Under the pieces are notes generated by a model. That model ran no database searches. It was not told the origin of the DNA and was given only the letters and a program-made list of their open reading frames with translations. Positions 9,862-20,178 of a stretch of DNA of 64,000 nucleotides are shown here, in pieces. This DNA is from Sulfuricella denitrificans (GTDB lineage: Bacteria; Pseudomonadota; Gammaproteobacteria; Burkholderiales; Sulfuricellaceae), in NCBI GenBank assembly GCA_002632355.1, contig NSJJ01000001.1, positions 186,001 to 250,000 of the forward strand. Direction: 5' to 3'. Position 1 is the first letter of the stretch; the number at the start of each line of letters is the position of its first letter. Both the position numbers and the translations under genes were made by a program.

Positions 9862-10274
9862 TGTGCGCCCCCAGTGCTATCCTTCGCTTGGTTGGTTCCT
9901 TGTCCATTGGTTCCGGCAGATTCAACGGCTGGGGCGGTTGCACCCGTCCCGGCCATTCCCGAAGCCTTACGCTCCCATTCCTTTGCTCGGCGCACATAGT
10001 CCCGGCCATCTTCACCGGCTGCGCTGATAACTTCATCCGGCAAGTGATAACGCGACACGCTGGCGCTGCGCTTTGTGGGATCGCCAGTTGGCACCGTTTC
10101 GCGGCGGCCTTGCACATCCCATCCGGCCCGGCGCAATTGGTAAACAGGATCACTCAGGCGGTAAGTGTTAGCCGTCCGCCAAAAATCCAGGTGGGTTATC
10201 TCACGGCCTTGAAGTAATAGCGCAAGGGTGCGGCTCGGCATGGTGCCGATATTGGGGAAAGTGAAGTCGCTCAT
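9858..10274 (-). CDS. Winged-HTH-like protein (element)
   Basis: LALLLQGREITHLDFWRTANTYRLSDPVYQLRRAGWDVQ resembles a winged HTH of phage/plasmid proteins; overlaps the CHC2 gene start. Confidence 0.6.
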   Translation of the reverse strand: MSDFTFPNIGTMPSRTLALLLQGREITHLDFWRTANTYRLSDPVYQLRRAGWDVQGRRETVPTGDPTKRSASVSRYHLPDEVISAAGEDGRDYVRRAKEWERKASGMAGTGATAPAVESAGTNGQGTNQAKDSTGGAQ

Positions 10275-10522
10275 TTCTCACCCCCGGCAATCCAAGAAAG
10301 GTAACCGCCATGGTTGATGAGCACTTTCGATCCCACACGACGAATATGTGGAGCAAGGCCGTTACCTTTGATTGTGCCCTTGCTGGATGTGCGAGGAGCG
10401 GCATTAAAAACTTGATTGCGGATGGCGGCTTCGGTGAATGCTGGCTCGGCTTTAGCCAGCAGCTTGATGGTTAGCCATGAATCGTTAAGTGATTTCGTGG
10501 CGTTATTTTGTTGATTGCTCAT
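10271..10522 (-). CDS. Putative small DNA-binding protein (possible excisionase/regulator)
   Basis: MSNQQNNATKSLNDSW...FTEAAIRNQVFNAAPR...NGLAPHIRRVGSKVLINHGGYLSWI resembles HTH/excisionase-type proteins; overlaps the next ORF. Confidence 0.5.
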   Translation of the reverse strand: MSNQQNNATKSLNDSWLTIKLLAKAEPAFTEAAIRNQVFNAAPRTSSKGTIKGNGLAPHIRRVGSKVLINHGGYLSWIAGGEK

Positions 10523-10646
10523 TGCGTATGTCCTTAGTGTGAGTTTCTGGCAAATCGCCATTGGCTGCACAATAACGCAATGATTTTTATTGATAAATTG
10601 CTAAAGACCTAGCCTTAACTGCTTAATTCCCCTGCTTTAGCAGTCC

Positions 10647-11396
10647 CTATTCATATTGGCGCTTGCTATATCTGTGAAGCTTTTCTATCGCCCAATCGGG
10701 TAATTCCTCAAGCTTAAATCCGATAGGTTTAATTTCCACGTCTATAGGGGGTTGCCACATCTCTTTTAAGGGTAACAACGGCACGGGCGGCTTTACACGC
10801 TTAGGGATATAGCTAGTTCCAAATAATCGAATTGCCTCTGCGATACCTATAAATTTTCGCAAGTTCTCTCCCCATAGAATATCGATTGGATTTCCCAATC
10901 CCGTAAATCCAAAACCTTGAACAAGCCGTAGGGCAGCCCACAAATGAGAAACCGATAAATAAGCATTCCAGTACTTTCTGACTTGAGGCTCAGATGCAGG
11001 GATTGGCTTGCCGTCTCCATATACTGTTTCAGTATAAAAATGACCGAGCAAATATACGGCCTTTCTTATGCTCGGTTCCGGTGTGTCGGTCAAGTGCATG
11101 AGATATACAAAAGAGAGTATGTCCCCGGCGATAATTCCACCACGGAACAATTCTTTAGCTTCATTTTTAATCTGGTCGAAACTAGGGGAATTTAAGACTA
11201 ATCGCAACAAGTCCACTGATACATCAACAGATTGAGGGCCTAATGGCTTTATGTGCGGATCATTTAATTTCGCTTTGAGCATGTGGGATGCCACATATTG
11301 GTTTTGTTTTTGTTCGTCTAACGGGTAGAGCATTGTTGCGAATACCCGGAATGTGTTCCAGTCTCCGTTCCCCTGAATATCCAAATAAGGCATCAT
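10647..11396 (-). CDS. Hypothetical protein, start overlaps the integrase stop
   Basis: 249-aa ORF with ATGA-type overlap with the integrase gene; no recognised domain. Confidence 0.6.
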   Translation of the reverse strand: MMPYLDIQGNGDWNTFRVFATMLYPLDEQKQNQYVASHMLKAKLNDPHIKPLGPQSVDVSVDLLRLVLNSPSFDQIKNEAKELFRGGIIAGDILSFVYLMHLTDTPEPSIRKAVYLLGHFYTETVYGDGKPIPASEPQVRKYWNAYLSVSHLWAALRLVQGFGFTGLGNPIDILWGENLRKFIGIAEAIRLFGTSYIPKRVKPPVPLLPLKEMWQPPIDVEIKPIGFKLEELPDWAIEKLHRYSKRQYE

Positions 11397-12472
11397 GCAC
11401 CCCCAAATATTTTATTGTTCATAGATTCCACCACGCGGGCGGTATGGCCTTCGCTCAGGTGAGCGTAACGCTTCACCATTTGCAGTGTCTTGTGCCCCAG
11501 CACTTCGGCAATCTCAGCCAAGCTTGCGCCATTCATGGCAAGGTAACTGGCTGCGCTGTGGCGCAAATCATGGAAATGGAAATCTTGTAGCTTGGCCTTC
11601 TTAACGGCTGTTTCCCATGGGGTGCGTAAATCCATGGGCTTTTGTGGCTTTTGTGGTGCGTTTTCCTTAGATGGAAAAATCAGATTGCAATCAATCCGGC
11701 GCACCTTGCCAAGTTCTTTTAGCTGATCCAGCGCATGGCCGGTAATTGCCACGGCGCGGCGCTCGCCGTTCTTGGTTTCGTGCAGGATCGCACGGCCACG
11801 GTTCAAGTCCACCACGTCCCAGGTCAGTCCCATTATTTCGCCTTGCCGCATTCCGGTTGAGAGTGCCAGCACCACTACGGGGTAAAGGTAAGGATTGCTC
11901 GATTCCTTGCAGGCGGTCAGCAGGCGGGCGCGTTCATCATCGGATAGGAAGCGCACCCGGCCACGCGGCAAGGATGGCTTTCTAACCTTCCGCATGGGCG
12001 AATCATCCAGCCAGCCCCATTCCTGAATGGCAATCGTGAAGGCATGGGAAAGGGCGGCCATGTAGCGCACCACTGTTGCGGGGGCGCGTGGCTTGCCCCG
12101 TACTGTAACGGCGTTGCCTAATTTGTCCCTGTGTTCCGATATTAAGGCGGGGGTAACATCAGCCAGCGTATGGCTGCCGATTTCATCCTTCCACCAGGTC
12201 AGGTGGGCCAGATAGTCGCGGGCTTTCTTCGGGTGCTGGGGCAGTATGTCGCGGATATAGCGGTCTATCAGTTCGGCCAGGGTGTGGCGCTTGGCTTCGG
12301 ATGTTTTGAAGTGGCGGCCTTCGCGGATCGCTGTTTCGGTGTGCTGTGCCCATTTCTTGGCATCGGTAAGGCGCTCGAATGTGGCAGATTGAACGGGGAA
12401 ACCTTTTAAGCGCACCTTCACCCGGTAACTTGTTTCGCCATCGCTGGAAGTACGCTTTTCGATATTTGCCAT
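11393..12472 (-). CDS. Tyrosine recombinase/phage integrase
   Basis: Catalytic motifs LSTGMRQGEIMGLTWDVVD, HDLRHSAASYLAMNGASLAEIAEVLGHKTLQMVKRYAHLS; adjacent to tRNA-Thr. Confidence 0.95.
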   Translation of the reverse strand: MANIEKRTSSDGETSYRVKVRLKGFPVQSATFERLTDAKKWAQHTETAIREGRHFKTSEAKRHTLAELIDRYIRDILPQHPKKARDYLAHLTWWKDEIGSHTLADVTPALISEHRDKLGNAVTVRGKPRAPATVVRYMAALSHAFTIAIQEWGWLDDSPMRKVRKPSLPRGRVRFLSDDERARLLTACKESSNPYLYPVVVLALSTGMRQGEIMGLTWDVVDLNRGRAILHETKNGERRAVAITGHALDQLKELGKVRRIDCNLIFPSKENAPQKPQKPMDLRTPWETAVKKAKLQDFHFHDLRHSAASYLAMNGASLAEIAEVLGHKTLQMVKRYAHLSEGHTARVVESMNNKIFGGA

Positions 12473-12734
12473 GATTGCCCCCGCAAGTGATTAAACACTG
12501 GCTACAGGTTACAACACGGGGCAATAAAACACAACAACGCATTATTAATGAGAATAAACAATAATACATAACATTGAAAATAAACGATGTTATTTGACTT
12601 ATTGTTTTATGCGGGGCACTTGTGGGGCACTATGTGAAAAAAATCAGGAGAAATGCTTACCTTGAAAGTCGGCGGCGCATGGTTGGAATGAAAGGGGTTT
12701 GTTATTTGTGTGCGCCCCAAGAGCGCCCCACGGA

Positions 12735-12769
12735 AAAGCAAAAGGGGCTAGCCGTTAAGCTACCCCCTT
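12735..12769 (-). terminator. Element-encoded intrinsic terminator downstream of reconstituted tRNA-Thr
   Basis: Minus strand AAGGGGGTAGC-TTAACG-GCTAGCCCCTT followed by TTGCTTTT (one G-G mismatch in the stem). Confidence 0.65.
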
Positions 12770-12777
12770 GATTTTAC

Positions 12778-12853
12778 TGGTGCCGATGACCGGAATCGAA
12801 CTGGTGACCTTCGCATTACGAATGCGCTGCTCTACCAACTGAGCTACATCGGC
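12778..12853 (-). tRNA. tRNA-Thr (anticodon CGU)
   Basis: Minus strand GCCGATGTAGCTCAGTTGGTAGAGCAGCGCATTCGTAATGCGAAGGTCACCAGTTCGATTCCGGTCATCGGCACCA; cloverleaf folds, CCA encoded, anticodon at 12820-12818. Confidence 0.97.
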
Positions 12854-12894
12854 GACGCTGCGCATTATATAACGAAAGTTTTGGTGACGGCTAT

Positions 12895-13140
12895 TTCGCG
12901 CCCAGGAGGGGTTCAAGATGGCGGAAGATGAATTCGTGATGATGCACCATACCATCTTCCATCGGAGACTGGTAGGGTTCGGCTTCATTGTGGTTCTGGT
13001 GATACAGGTCGCGACGTCCGTTATCCATACGCTGGCAGATTTCCTCGTTTTCTGCGGCGGTTTCAGTGTACGCGGGCCTGTGCGGCTTCGACGAGTTCGC
13101 GTTTGAGCGGCTTGATGTTTTCAGCGTATATGGATTTTGG
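12895..13140 (-). pseudogene. Possible C-terminal remnant of an aromatic ring-hydroxylating (Rieske) oxygenase alpha subunit
   Basis: Minus-strand reading gives ...AENIKPLKRELVEAAQARVH(frameshift)TETAAENEEICQRMDNGRRDLYHQNHNEAEPYQSPMEDGMVHHHEFIF...; no intact ORF. Confidence 0.35.
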
Positions 13141-13368
13141 TTATGTTGGTGCCAGGATCGGCGTGGTTTTCAGCAGAGCTGGAGAGCGGACCGAATCAGA
13201 CTTAAAAACATCAGGGATGTTTGAGTTTAGAGCCATGCCAGGCTTGCTTGTGGCGTCAGCCGGGTGTTTCAGAAGAGACCGATATTCTGTCTCGGTTTGG
13301 TTCCCGGCGCAATAATCCGGTAAAATCGGCAGTTTGATTTTGAAGTGACTTCATTTTTACCCGATACC

Positions 13369-13623
13369 ATGACTAAACCCGCCAAAACGGCCACGCCGAA
13401 AAGCTTCGAGAATGCCCTGACCGAACTGGAACAGGTTGTTGCCGATATGGAAGCAGGCCAGATGCCGCTGGAACAGTCGTTGACAGCATATCGGCGAGGC
13501 ATGGAATTGCTCAAGTACTGCCAGGTGACCCTGGCGGACGCGCAACAGCAGGTAAAAATTTTCGAGGCAGGTTCTCTGAACGATTTCAACGCGGGTGGTG
13601 GCGATTCCAGTGTTAACGAATAA
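13369..13623 (+). CDS. xseB: Exodeoxyribonuclease VII small subunit
   Basis: SFENALTELEQVVADMEAGQMPLEQSLTAYRRGMELLKYCQ...LADAQQQVKIFE. Confidence 0.93.
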   Translation: MTKPAKTATPKSFENALTELEQVVADMEAGQMPLEQSLTAYRRGMELLKYCQVTLADAQQQVKIFEAGSLNDFNAGGGDSSVNE

Positions 13624-14509
13624 TGATTTTCAGGATTGGGCGCGGCAGCGCCAGATGCGCATGGAGGAGGTGCTGGAGCAGTTCCTGCCTTCATCCGAGC
13701 TGGCGCCGCAGCGACTTCATCAGGCCATGCGTTATGCGGCCCTTGGTGGTGGCAAGCGGGTACGTCCGCTGCTGGCTTTTGCTGCGGGCGAATTAAGCAG
13801 TGCACCGCTGGCACGGGTTGAAGCTGTGGCTTCTGCAGTGGAGTTGATTCATGTCTATTCGCTGGTACATGATGACCTGCCGTGCATGGATAACGACGAC
13901 CTCAGACGCGGCAAGCCGACCTGCCATGTCGAGTTTGATGAAGCCACGGCATTGCTGGTGGGTGACAGCCTGCAAAGTCTGGCATTTCAGATCGTGGCAG
14001 AACGCCCGATCGCCCATAGCCCATCCCTGCAGCTCGAAATGATCCGGCTGCTGGCGCTTGCTGCGGGTTCGCGCGGCATGGCGGGTGGCCAGGCCATCGA
14101 TCTTGCTTCTGTAGGTAAAACGCTGAACCAGACCGAGCTGGAATTCATGCACATCCACAAGACTGGCGCTTTGATTCGTGCTGCGGTGCTGCTCGGAGCG
14201 CATTGCGGCGATGGCGTGGATTCAGGTCAACTGGATGCGGTTAATCATTACGCCCAGTGTATCGGCCTCGCCTTCCAGGTGGTGGATGATATCCTCGATG
14301 TGGAGGCCAGCACGGCCACGCTGGGCAAGACAGCGGGCAAGGATGCAGAAAACAATAAGCCTACTTATGTCAGCATACTGGGTTTGAATGCCGCGCGTGA
14401 GCTGGCGCAGGAGTTGCACCAGAATGCGCTGTCCGCCCTGGTGGAATTCGGCGATCAAGCCAACAGGCTGGCGCAACTGGCCGATTTCATCCTGCGGCGC
14501 CCGTTTTGA
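13595..14509 (+). CDS. ispA: Polyprenyl (geranyl/farnesyl) diphosphate synthase
   Basis: [32 protein letters not shown] and [10 protein letters not shown] (DDxxxxD and DDxxD motifs); lies between xseB and dxs. Start may be internal. Confidence 0.95.
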   Translation: MVAIPVLTNNDFQDWARQRQMRMEEVLEQFLPSSELAPQRLHQAMRYAALGGGKRVRPLLAFAAGELSSAPLARVEAVASAVELIHVYSLVHDDLPCMDNDDLRRGKPTCHVEFDEATALLVGDSLQSLAFQIVAERPIAHSPSLQLEMIRLLALAAGSRGMAGGQAIDLASVGKTLNQTELEFMHIHKTGALIRAAVLLGAHCGDGVDSGQLDAVNHYAQCIGLAFQVVDDILDVEASTATLGKTAGKDAENNKPTYVSILGLNAARELAQELHQNALSALVEFGDQANRLAQLADFILRRPF

Positions 14510-16359
14510 TGTACCCGCTGCTCGATGCTGTCGATAGTCCGGATGACTTGCGCGCGCTCGAACGCAAGCAACTGCCCCGGCTTGCCGAGGAGTTGCGTGC
14601 TTTCCTGATCGAGAGCGTTGCGCGCACCGGCGGACACCTGTCCTCAAACCTCGGTACGGTGGAACTGACCATCGCACTGCATTATGTATTCAATACGCCG
14701 TCCGACCGCCTGGTGTGGGATGTGGGGCATCAGACCTATCCGCACAAAATCCTCACCGGCCGGCGCGAGGCGATGTCCGGCATGCGCCAGCTCGGCGGGA
14801 TTGCCGGATTCCCTCGCCGCGATGAGAGTCCTTTCGATGCTTTCGGGGTCGGCCATTCCAGCACTTCCATCAGCGCTGCTCTCGGGATGGCGGTTGCAGC
14901 CAAGCAGCAGGGCGATAACCGGCGCGCTGTGGCTATCATCGGTGATGGCGCCATGACGGCGGGCATGGCATTCGAGGCGCTCAACAACGCGGGGGCCATG
15001 GACACCAATTTGCTGGTGGTTCTTAACGACAACGATATGTCGATTTCGCCGAATGTCGGCGCGCTCAATAATTATCTGGCGAAGCTGATGTCCGGGCGCT
15101 TTTACGCGGCGGCGCGGCGTGCCAGTGAGAAAGTGCTGGGTGGTGTCGCGCCACCTATCTGGGAGCTGGCCAAGCGCGCGGAAGAGCATGTCAAGGGCAT
15201 GGTGATTCCCGGTACTTTATTCGAGGAATTCGGGTTCAATTACATTGGCCCCATCGATGGTCACGATCTGGATGCGCTGATTCCCACCCTCAAAAATATC
15301 AAGCAGCTCGAAGGTCCGCAATTCCTCCATGTGGTGACCCAGAAAGGCAAGGGATTCAAACGCGCCGAGGAAGACCCCTGCCGTTATCACGGGGTTGCGA
15401 AATTCAATCCCGACGACGGCGTGGTGGACAGCCAGTCGGGGACGCGCAAGACCTATACCCAGGTATTCGGCGACTGGCTGTGCGACATGGCACAGCTCGA
15501 TTCGCGCCTGGTGGGCGTCACGCCAGCCATGTGCGAAGGTTCGGGCATGGTGAAGTTCTCCGAGGATTTTCCCGCGCGCTATTTCGATGTCGGTATTGCC
15601 GAACAGCACGCGGTTACTTTCGCCGCCGGCCTGGCCTGCGAGGGGCTTAAGCCGGTAGTGGCGATTTACTCCACCTTCCTGCAGCGTGCCTATGATCAAC
15701 TGGTGCATGATGTGGCGCTGCAGAACCTGCCGGTGGTGTTTGCCATCGATCGTGCCGGACTGGTGGGCGCGGACGGCCCGACTCATGCGGGCAGCTTCGA
15801 TCTTTCCTTCCTGCGCTGCATTCCCAATCTGGTGGTGATGGCGCCGAGCGACGAAAACGAATGCCGCCAGATGCTGTATACCGCATTCCGGCTTGATCAG
15901 CCCACGGCGGTGCGCTACCCGCGAGGCTGTGGCACAGGTGCCGAGATTGTTGCCGAGATGACGGCCCTACCGTTGGGACGTGGCGAGATTCGCCGTCGCG
16001 GCGAAAAAATTGCCATTCTGGCCTTCGGCAGCATGCTGGCACCGGCATTGCATGCGGCACAGGAACTGAATGCCACGGTAGCCAACATGCGTTTCGTCAA
16101 GCCGCTGGACGAAGAAATGGTCAAGCAACTCGCCGCCGGCCATGAGCTGCTGGTGACGGTGGAGGAGAACGCTGTCATGGGCGGCGCCGGCAGCGCGGTA
16201 GCGGAGAGTCTGGAACGGCAGGGGCTTATGGTTCCTCTGCTGCAGCTCGGCTTGCCCGACCAGTTTATCGAGCAGGGTGACCACGCCCTGTTGTTGCAGC
16301 GCTGCGGCCTCGATAGCGAAGGACTGGTGCGCTCGATCAGAAAAATATTACCCGAGTAG
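14506..16359 (+). CDS. dxs: 1-deoxy-D-xylulose-5-phosphate synthase
   Basis: Full-length DXS with [46 protein letters not shown] motifs. Confidence 0.97.
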   Translation: MMYPLLDAVDSPDDLRALERKQLPRLAEELRAFLIESVARTGGHLSSNLGTVELTIALHYVFNTPSDRLVWDVGHQTYPHKILTGRREAMSGMRQLGGIAGFPRRDESPFDAFGVGHSSTSISAALGMAVAAKQQGDNRRAVAIIGDGAMTAGMAFEALNNAGAMDTNLLVVLNDNDMSISPNVGALNNYLAKLMSGRFYAAARRASEKVLGGVAPPIWELAKRAEEHVKGMVIPGTLFEEFGFNYIGPIDGHDLDALIPTLKNIKQLEGPQFLHVVTQKGKGFKRAEEDPCRYHGVAKFNPDDGVVDSQSGTRKTYTQVFGDWLCDMAQLDSRLVGVTPAMCEGSGMVKFSEDFPARYFDVGIAEQHAVTFAAGLACEGLKPVVAIYSTFLQRAYDQLVHDVALQNLPVVFAIDRAGLVGADGPTHAGSFDLSFLRCIPNLVVMAPSDENECRQMLYTAFRLDQPTAVRYPRGCGTGAEIVAEMTALPLGRGEIRRRGEKIAILAFGSMLAPALHAAQELNATVANMRFVKPLDEEMVKQLAAGHELLVTVEENAVMGGAGSAVAESLERQGLMVPLLQLGLPDQFIEQGDHALLLQRCGLDSEGLVRSIRKILPE

Positions 16360-16425
16360 TTTACTCGGCTATTGGAAGCGGTTATACTGGCCGAAATAAA
16401 CCAGTCGATGCAAGGAATTGAATTC

Positions 16426-17250
16426 ATGAGCAACTGCAACATCCCCTGCGATGGAACCACAGCCGCCTGCGAGATCGAGGACGTTCAAGCACGGCATGAT
16501 ACCCGCCAGTTGGCGATCGACAAGGTGGGCATCAAGTCCATCCGTCATCCCATCAAGGTCGCGGACAAGAGCGAAGGCGTGCAGCACACGGTTGCCGTGT
16601 TCAACATGTACGTGCATCTGCCGCATAACTTCAAGGGCACGCACATGTCTCGTTTTGTCGAGATACTGAACGGCTATGAGCGCGAGATTTCGGTGGAGAA
16701 TTTCGAGACCATGCTGCGCGAAATGGTGGTGCGTCTGGAAGCCAAGTCCGGCCATGTGGAAATGACCTTCCCCTACTTCATCAACAAGAAGGCCCCTATC
16801 TCAGGCGTGCAGAGTCTGCTCGACTACGAGGTGACCTTCGTCGGCGAAATTCTCGATGGCGAATACCGCCAGACCATGAAAGTCATCGTGCCGGTGACCA
16901 GCCTGTGTCCCTGCTCGAAGAAGATTTCCGACTACGGCGCACATAACCAGCGTTCGCATGTCACGGTTACGGCGCGCACCAATGAAATGGTGTGGATCGA
17001 GGATATCGTGCGCATGGTGGAAGACCAGGCTTCATGCGAACTGTTCGGCTTGCTCAAGCGTCCGGATGAGAAATATGTGACTGAACGCGCTTATGACAAC
17101 CCCAAGTTCGTCGAGGATATGGTTCGTGACGTCGCTGCGGTGTTCAATGCGGACAAGCGGGTGGATGCCTACATTATCGAATCCGAGAATTTCGAATCGA
17201 TTCATAATCACTCGGCCTATGCGCTGATAGAAAAAGACAAAACCCTATAG
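16426..17250 (+). CDS. folE2: GTP cyclohydrolase FolE2 (type IB)
   Basis: [34 protein letters not shown] motifs of the FolE2/MptA family. Confidence 0.95.
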   Translation: MSNCNIPCDGTTAACEIEDVQARHDTRQLAIDKVGIKSIRHPIKVADKSEGVQHTVAVFNMYVHLPHNFKGTHMSRFVEILNGYEREISVENFETMLREMVVRLEAKSGHVEMTFPYFINKKAPISGVQSLLDYEVTFVGEILDGEYRQTMKVIVPVTSLCPCSKKISDYGAHNQRSHVTVTARTNEMVWIEDIVRMVEDQASCELFGLLKRPDEKYVTERAYDNPKFVEDMVRDVAAVFNADKRVDAYIIESENFESIHNHSAYALIEKDKTL

Positions 17251-17292
17251 GTCGATTGCTGGGGATGACATCCGTCAGCCCTGTGGGGCTGT

Positions 17293-17943
17293 TTAAAATC
17301 GTTTGGTCAGCACCATGCTGTCTCCCTCCCGCTTCATGTTGACACGGTTCAGGAAGCTCATGCCCAGCAGCACAAAAGGCATGGCGCTTTCATGTACGAT
17401 CCCCTCGACACCGTTGATGCTGATGTCGCCAACCTTGACAGTGTTCAGGCTGACACGGTAAACCCTGGACACGCCATTGGCTGTCGATGAAAACCCCCGC
17501 TCTCCGTTGAGGTAGGAAATTCCCAGTCGCTTGGCCTCGGCGCCGCTCATGCTGATTGCGCTGGCACCTGTGTCAACGAGAAACCGGGTCGGATTGCCGT
17601 TGATGCTGCCGGTCGTCAGGAAGTGCCCCTGCGCGTCTGCTGTCAGGGTTGCGCTGGCCTTGCCGTCTGAGTCCTGCACGCCTCCGGTCGAGACGCCCTG
17701 GCCCAGGCTCAGGGTTTGTTGTTTGCCGTCAATCTCCAGAACAGCCTGATTGGAATCCGCACTGATCAGCCTGACGCCTTCCGGCGTTTTTTCACCTGCC
17801 CGGATCAGCTTTTGTTTGCTGCCATTAATAGTGACAATTGCCTTGTCGCTGAATAATCCAACTACACTGACGTTCGTGGCATAAGCCGTAACGGAGAACA
17901 GGAGCGCGGCTGTCAGGCTTAGGCTAGAATAAGGTTTTTTCAT
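17293..17943 (-). CDS. Retropepsin-like aspartic protease family protein
   Basis: Signal peptide; FLVDTGASAISMSGAEAKRLGI; VLLGMSFLNRV, clan AA aspartic protease motifs. Confidence 0.88.
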   Translation of the reverse strand: MKKPYSSLSLTAALLFSVTAYATNVSVVGLFSDKAIVTINGSKQKLIRAGEKTPEGVRLISADSNQAVLEIDGKQQTLSLGQGVSTGGVQDSDGKASATLTADAQGHFLTTGSINGNPTRFLVDTGASAISMSGAEAKRLGISYLNGERGFSSTANGVSRVYRVSLNTVKVGDISINGVEGIVHESAMPFVLLGMSFLNRVNMKREGDSMVLTKRF

Positions 17944-17963
17944 GATGCCAGAGGCTCCTCAGA

Positions 17964-18671
17964 ATGAAACCGGTAGCAATATTCCGTCATGCCCGGAGTG
18001 AAGGTCCGGGATATTTTGCCACATTCCTTAATGAAAGAAATATCTCCTGGCGCCTGATCCGGATAGACGAAGGCGCTCCTGTGCCTGACGATGTCCATGC
18101 GTTTTCCGGTCTGGTGTATATGGGTGGCCCGATGAGCGTCAATGACGATCTGCCGTGGATTCCTCCGACACTGGACCGGATCCGGCAGGCTGTTGCCGCA
18201 GGCATTCCTGTGATGGGTCATTGCCTGGGAGGCCAGCTCATGGCCAAGGCACTGGGTGGCACGGTGGGACCGAACACGGTCAAGGAAATTGGCTGGGGTG
18301 AGGTCAGGGTTGCAAGTAACCCGGCCGCCGAGGCATGGTTCGGAGATGTCCGGTCATTTGAGGCTTTTCACTGGCACGGCGAGACTTTTTCCATTCCGCC
18401 CGAGGCCAGCATTGTTCTGAGAAATGATCATTGCGCCAACCAGGGCTTCGCTCTCGGAAAACATCTTGCCATGCAGTGTCATGTCGAAATGACCGAGGAG
18501 ATGGTTAAGGAATGGTGCGAGATCGGTGAAGATGAAATTCAGGCATCCCTTGGCAGCCCTGCTGTCGAGACGGCCCAGCAGATCCAGTGGGGTTTGTCCG
18601 AGCGCATCGAAAAACTCAATGCCAATGCTTCCGTTATCTATAGCCGATGGATACTGGGTCTGGAACGATAA
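17964..18671 (+). CDS. Type 1 glutamine amidotransferase (GMP synthase-like)
   Basis: MGHCLGGQLMAKALGG nucleophile elbow, FHWHGETFSIPPEA, QCHVEMTEEMV. Confidence 0.9.
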   Translation: MKPVAIFRHARSEGPGYFATFLNERNISWRLIRIDEGAPVPDDVHAFSGLVYMGGPMSVNDDLPWIPPTLDRIRQAVAAGIPVMGHCLGGQLMAKALGGTVGPNTVKEIGWGEVRVASNPAAEAWFGDVRSFEAFHWHGETFSIPPEASIVLRNDHCANQGFALGKHLAMQCHVEMTEEMVKEWCEIGEDEIQASLGSPAVETAQQIQWGLSERIEKLNANASVIYSRWILGLER

Positions 18672-18762
18672 TGCGATGCCAATTCTGCCTGTTTACATGT
18701 TTGTAATTGTTCGCAGGCTGGCGACTGTGCAATAATTTGCGTTTTTCCCAGAATTTCTGTTA

Positions 18763-20166
18763 ATGAGCGCACAAACGCTGTACGAAAAATTGTGGCAGTC
18801 CCATGTGGTGCACACCGAGCCGGATGGCACCACCCTGCTTTATATCGACCGCCATCTGCTGCATGAGGTCACCAGCCCGCAGGCATTCGAGGGCTTGCGT
18901 CTGGCGGGCCGGAAGCCGTGGCGCTTGTCGGCCAACCTCGCGGTTGCGGATCACAACGTACCCACCACGGACCGCAAGAACGGTATTGCCGACCCCGTTT
19001 CCCGCTTGCAGGTGGATACGCTGGACCAGAACTGCGATGAATTCGGAATAACCGAATTCAAGATGTCGGATGTGCGTCAGGGCATCGTCCATGTCATCGG
19101 GCCCGAGCAGGGCGCCACGCTTCCCGGCATGACCGTGGTGTGCGGGGATTCCCATACCAGCACGCATGGCGCATTCGGTGCGCTGGCGCATGGCATTGGC
19201 ACTTCTGAAGTGGAGCATGTGCTGGCCACGCAATGCCTGTTGCAAAAAAAATCCAGAACCTTGCTGGTCAAGGTGGAAGGCGGCCTTGGCAAGGGCGTCA
19301 CAGCCAAGGACATCGCTCTGGCGGTCATCGGCAAGATTGGCACCGCAGGCGGTAACGGCTATGCCATCGAATTCGCCGGCGCCGCAATCCGCGGGCTTTC
19401 CATGGAAGGGCGCATGACCCTGTGCAACATGGCGATCGAAGCCGGTGCGCGCGCCGGGATGGTGGCGGTGGATGACACCACGATCGATTACGTCAAGGGG
19501 CGGCCTTTCGCACCGTCGGGCGCGATGTGGGAGCAGGCTGTCGCCAGTTGGCGTACATTGCACAGCGACGAGGATGCGCAGTTTGATAGCGTTGTGGAAC
19601 TGGACGGAGGCACCATCAAACCGCAGGTGACATGGGGTACTTCGCCCGAAATGGTGGTGGCGATCGATGACTGCGTGCCCGATCCGGCACGCGAACCTGA
19701 CCCCGTGAAGCGCGGCGGCATGGAGCGGGCGCTGGCTTATATGGGCCTGCAGGCCAATACGCCGATAAACCAGATTGCCGTGGACAAGGTCTTTATCGGT
19801 TCCTGCACCAATTCGCGCATCGAAGACCTGCGCGCTGCTGCTGTAGTGGCAACGGGCCGGCATGTGGCTGAAAACGTCAAGCTGGCGCTGGTGGTGCCGG
19901 GCTCCGGCCTGGTGAAAAAACAGGCGGAAGCCGAAGGTCTGGACCAGATTTTTATTGCTGCGGGCTTCGAGTGGCGGGATCCTGGCTGTTCCATGTGCCT
20001 GGCGATGAATGCCGACCGGCTTGAAGCAGGCGAGCGCTGCGCGTCAACATCGAACAGGAATTTTGAAGGCCGTCAGGGACCGGGTGGGCGTACTCATCTG
20101 GTTAGCCCTGAAATGGCGGCTGCGGCAGCGATTGCGGGTCATTTTGTGGATGTGCGGGAATTTTAG
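18763..20166 (+). CDS. leuC: 3-isopropylmalate dehydratase large subunit
   Basis: Aconitase-family motifs; [24 protein letters not shown]. Confidence 0.97.
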   Translation: MSAQTLYEKLWQSHVVHTEPDGTTLLYIDRHLLHEVTSPQAFEGLRLAGRKPWRLSANLAVADHNVPTTDRKNGIADPVSRLQVDTLDQNCDEFGITEFKMSDVRQGIVHVIGPEQGATLPGMTVVCGDSHTSTHGAFGALAHGIGTSEVEHVLATQCLLQKKSRTLLVKVEGGLGKGVTAKDIALAVIGKIGTAGGNGYAIEFAGAAIRGLSMEGRMTLCNMAIEAGARAGMVAVDDTTIDYVKGRPFAPSGAMWEQAVASWRTLHSDEDAQFDSVVELDGGTIKPQVTWGTSPEMVVAIDDCVPDPAREPDPVKRGGMERALAYMGLQANTPINQIAVDKVFIGSCTNSRIEDLRAAAVVATGRHVAENVKLALVVPGSGLVKKQAEAEGLDQIFIAAGFEWRDPGCSMCLAMNADRLEAGERCASTSNRNFEGRQGPGGRTHLVSPEMAAAAAIAGHFVDVREF

Positions 20167-20178
20167 GAGGCAGGACTC

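Larger units (their letters stand above)
5954..12825. mobile_element. tRNA-Thr-integrated element (~6.8 kb) with tyrosine integrase and CHC2/DUF3987 replication module
   Basis: 49-bp perfect direct repeats (5954-6002 and 12777-12825) equal to the 3' part of tRNA-Thr; integrase adjacent to the intact tRNA; primase/helicase genes; paired repeats at both ends. Confidence 0.93.

Noticed and set aside
12755-12988. ORF translating as ...VADVAQLVEQRIRNAKVTSSIPVIGT...
   Set aside because: This is the translated tRNA-Thr gene, a classic spurious ORF.
18760-19863. 367-aa minus-strand ORF
   Set aside because: Antisense shadow of leuC.
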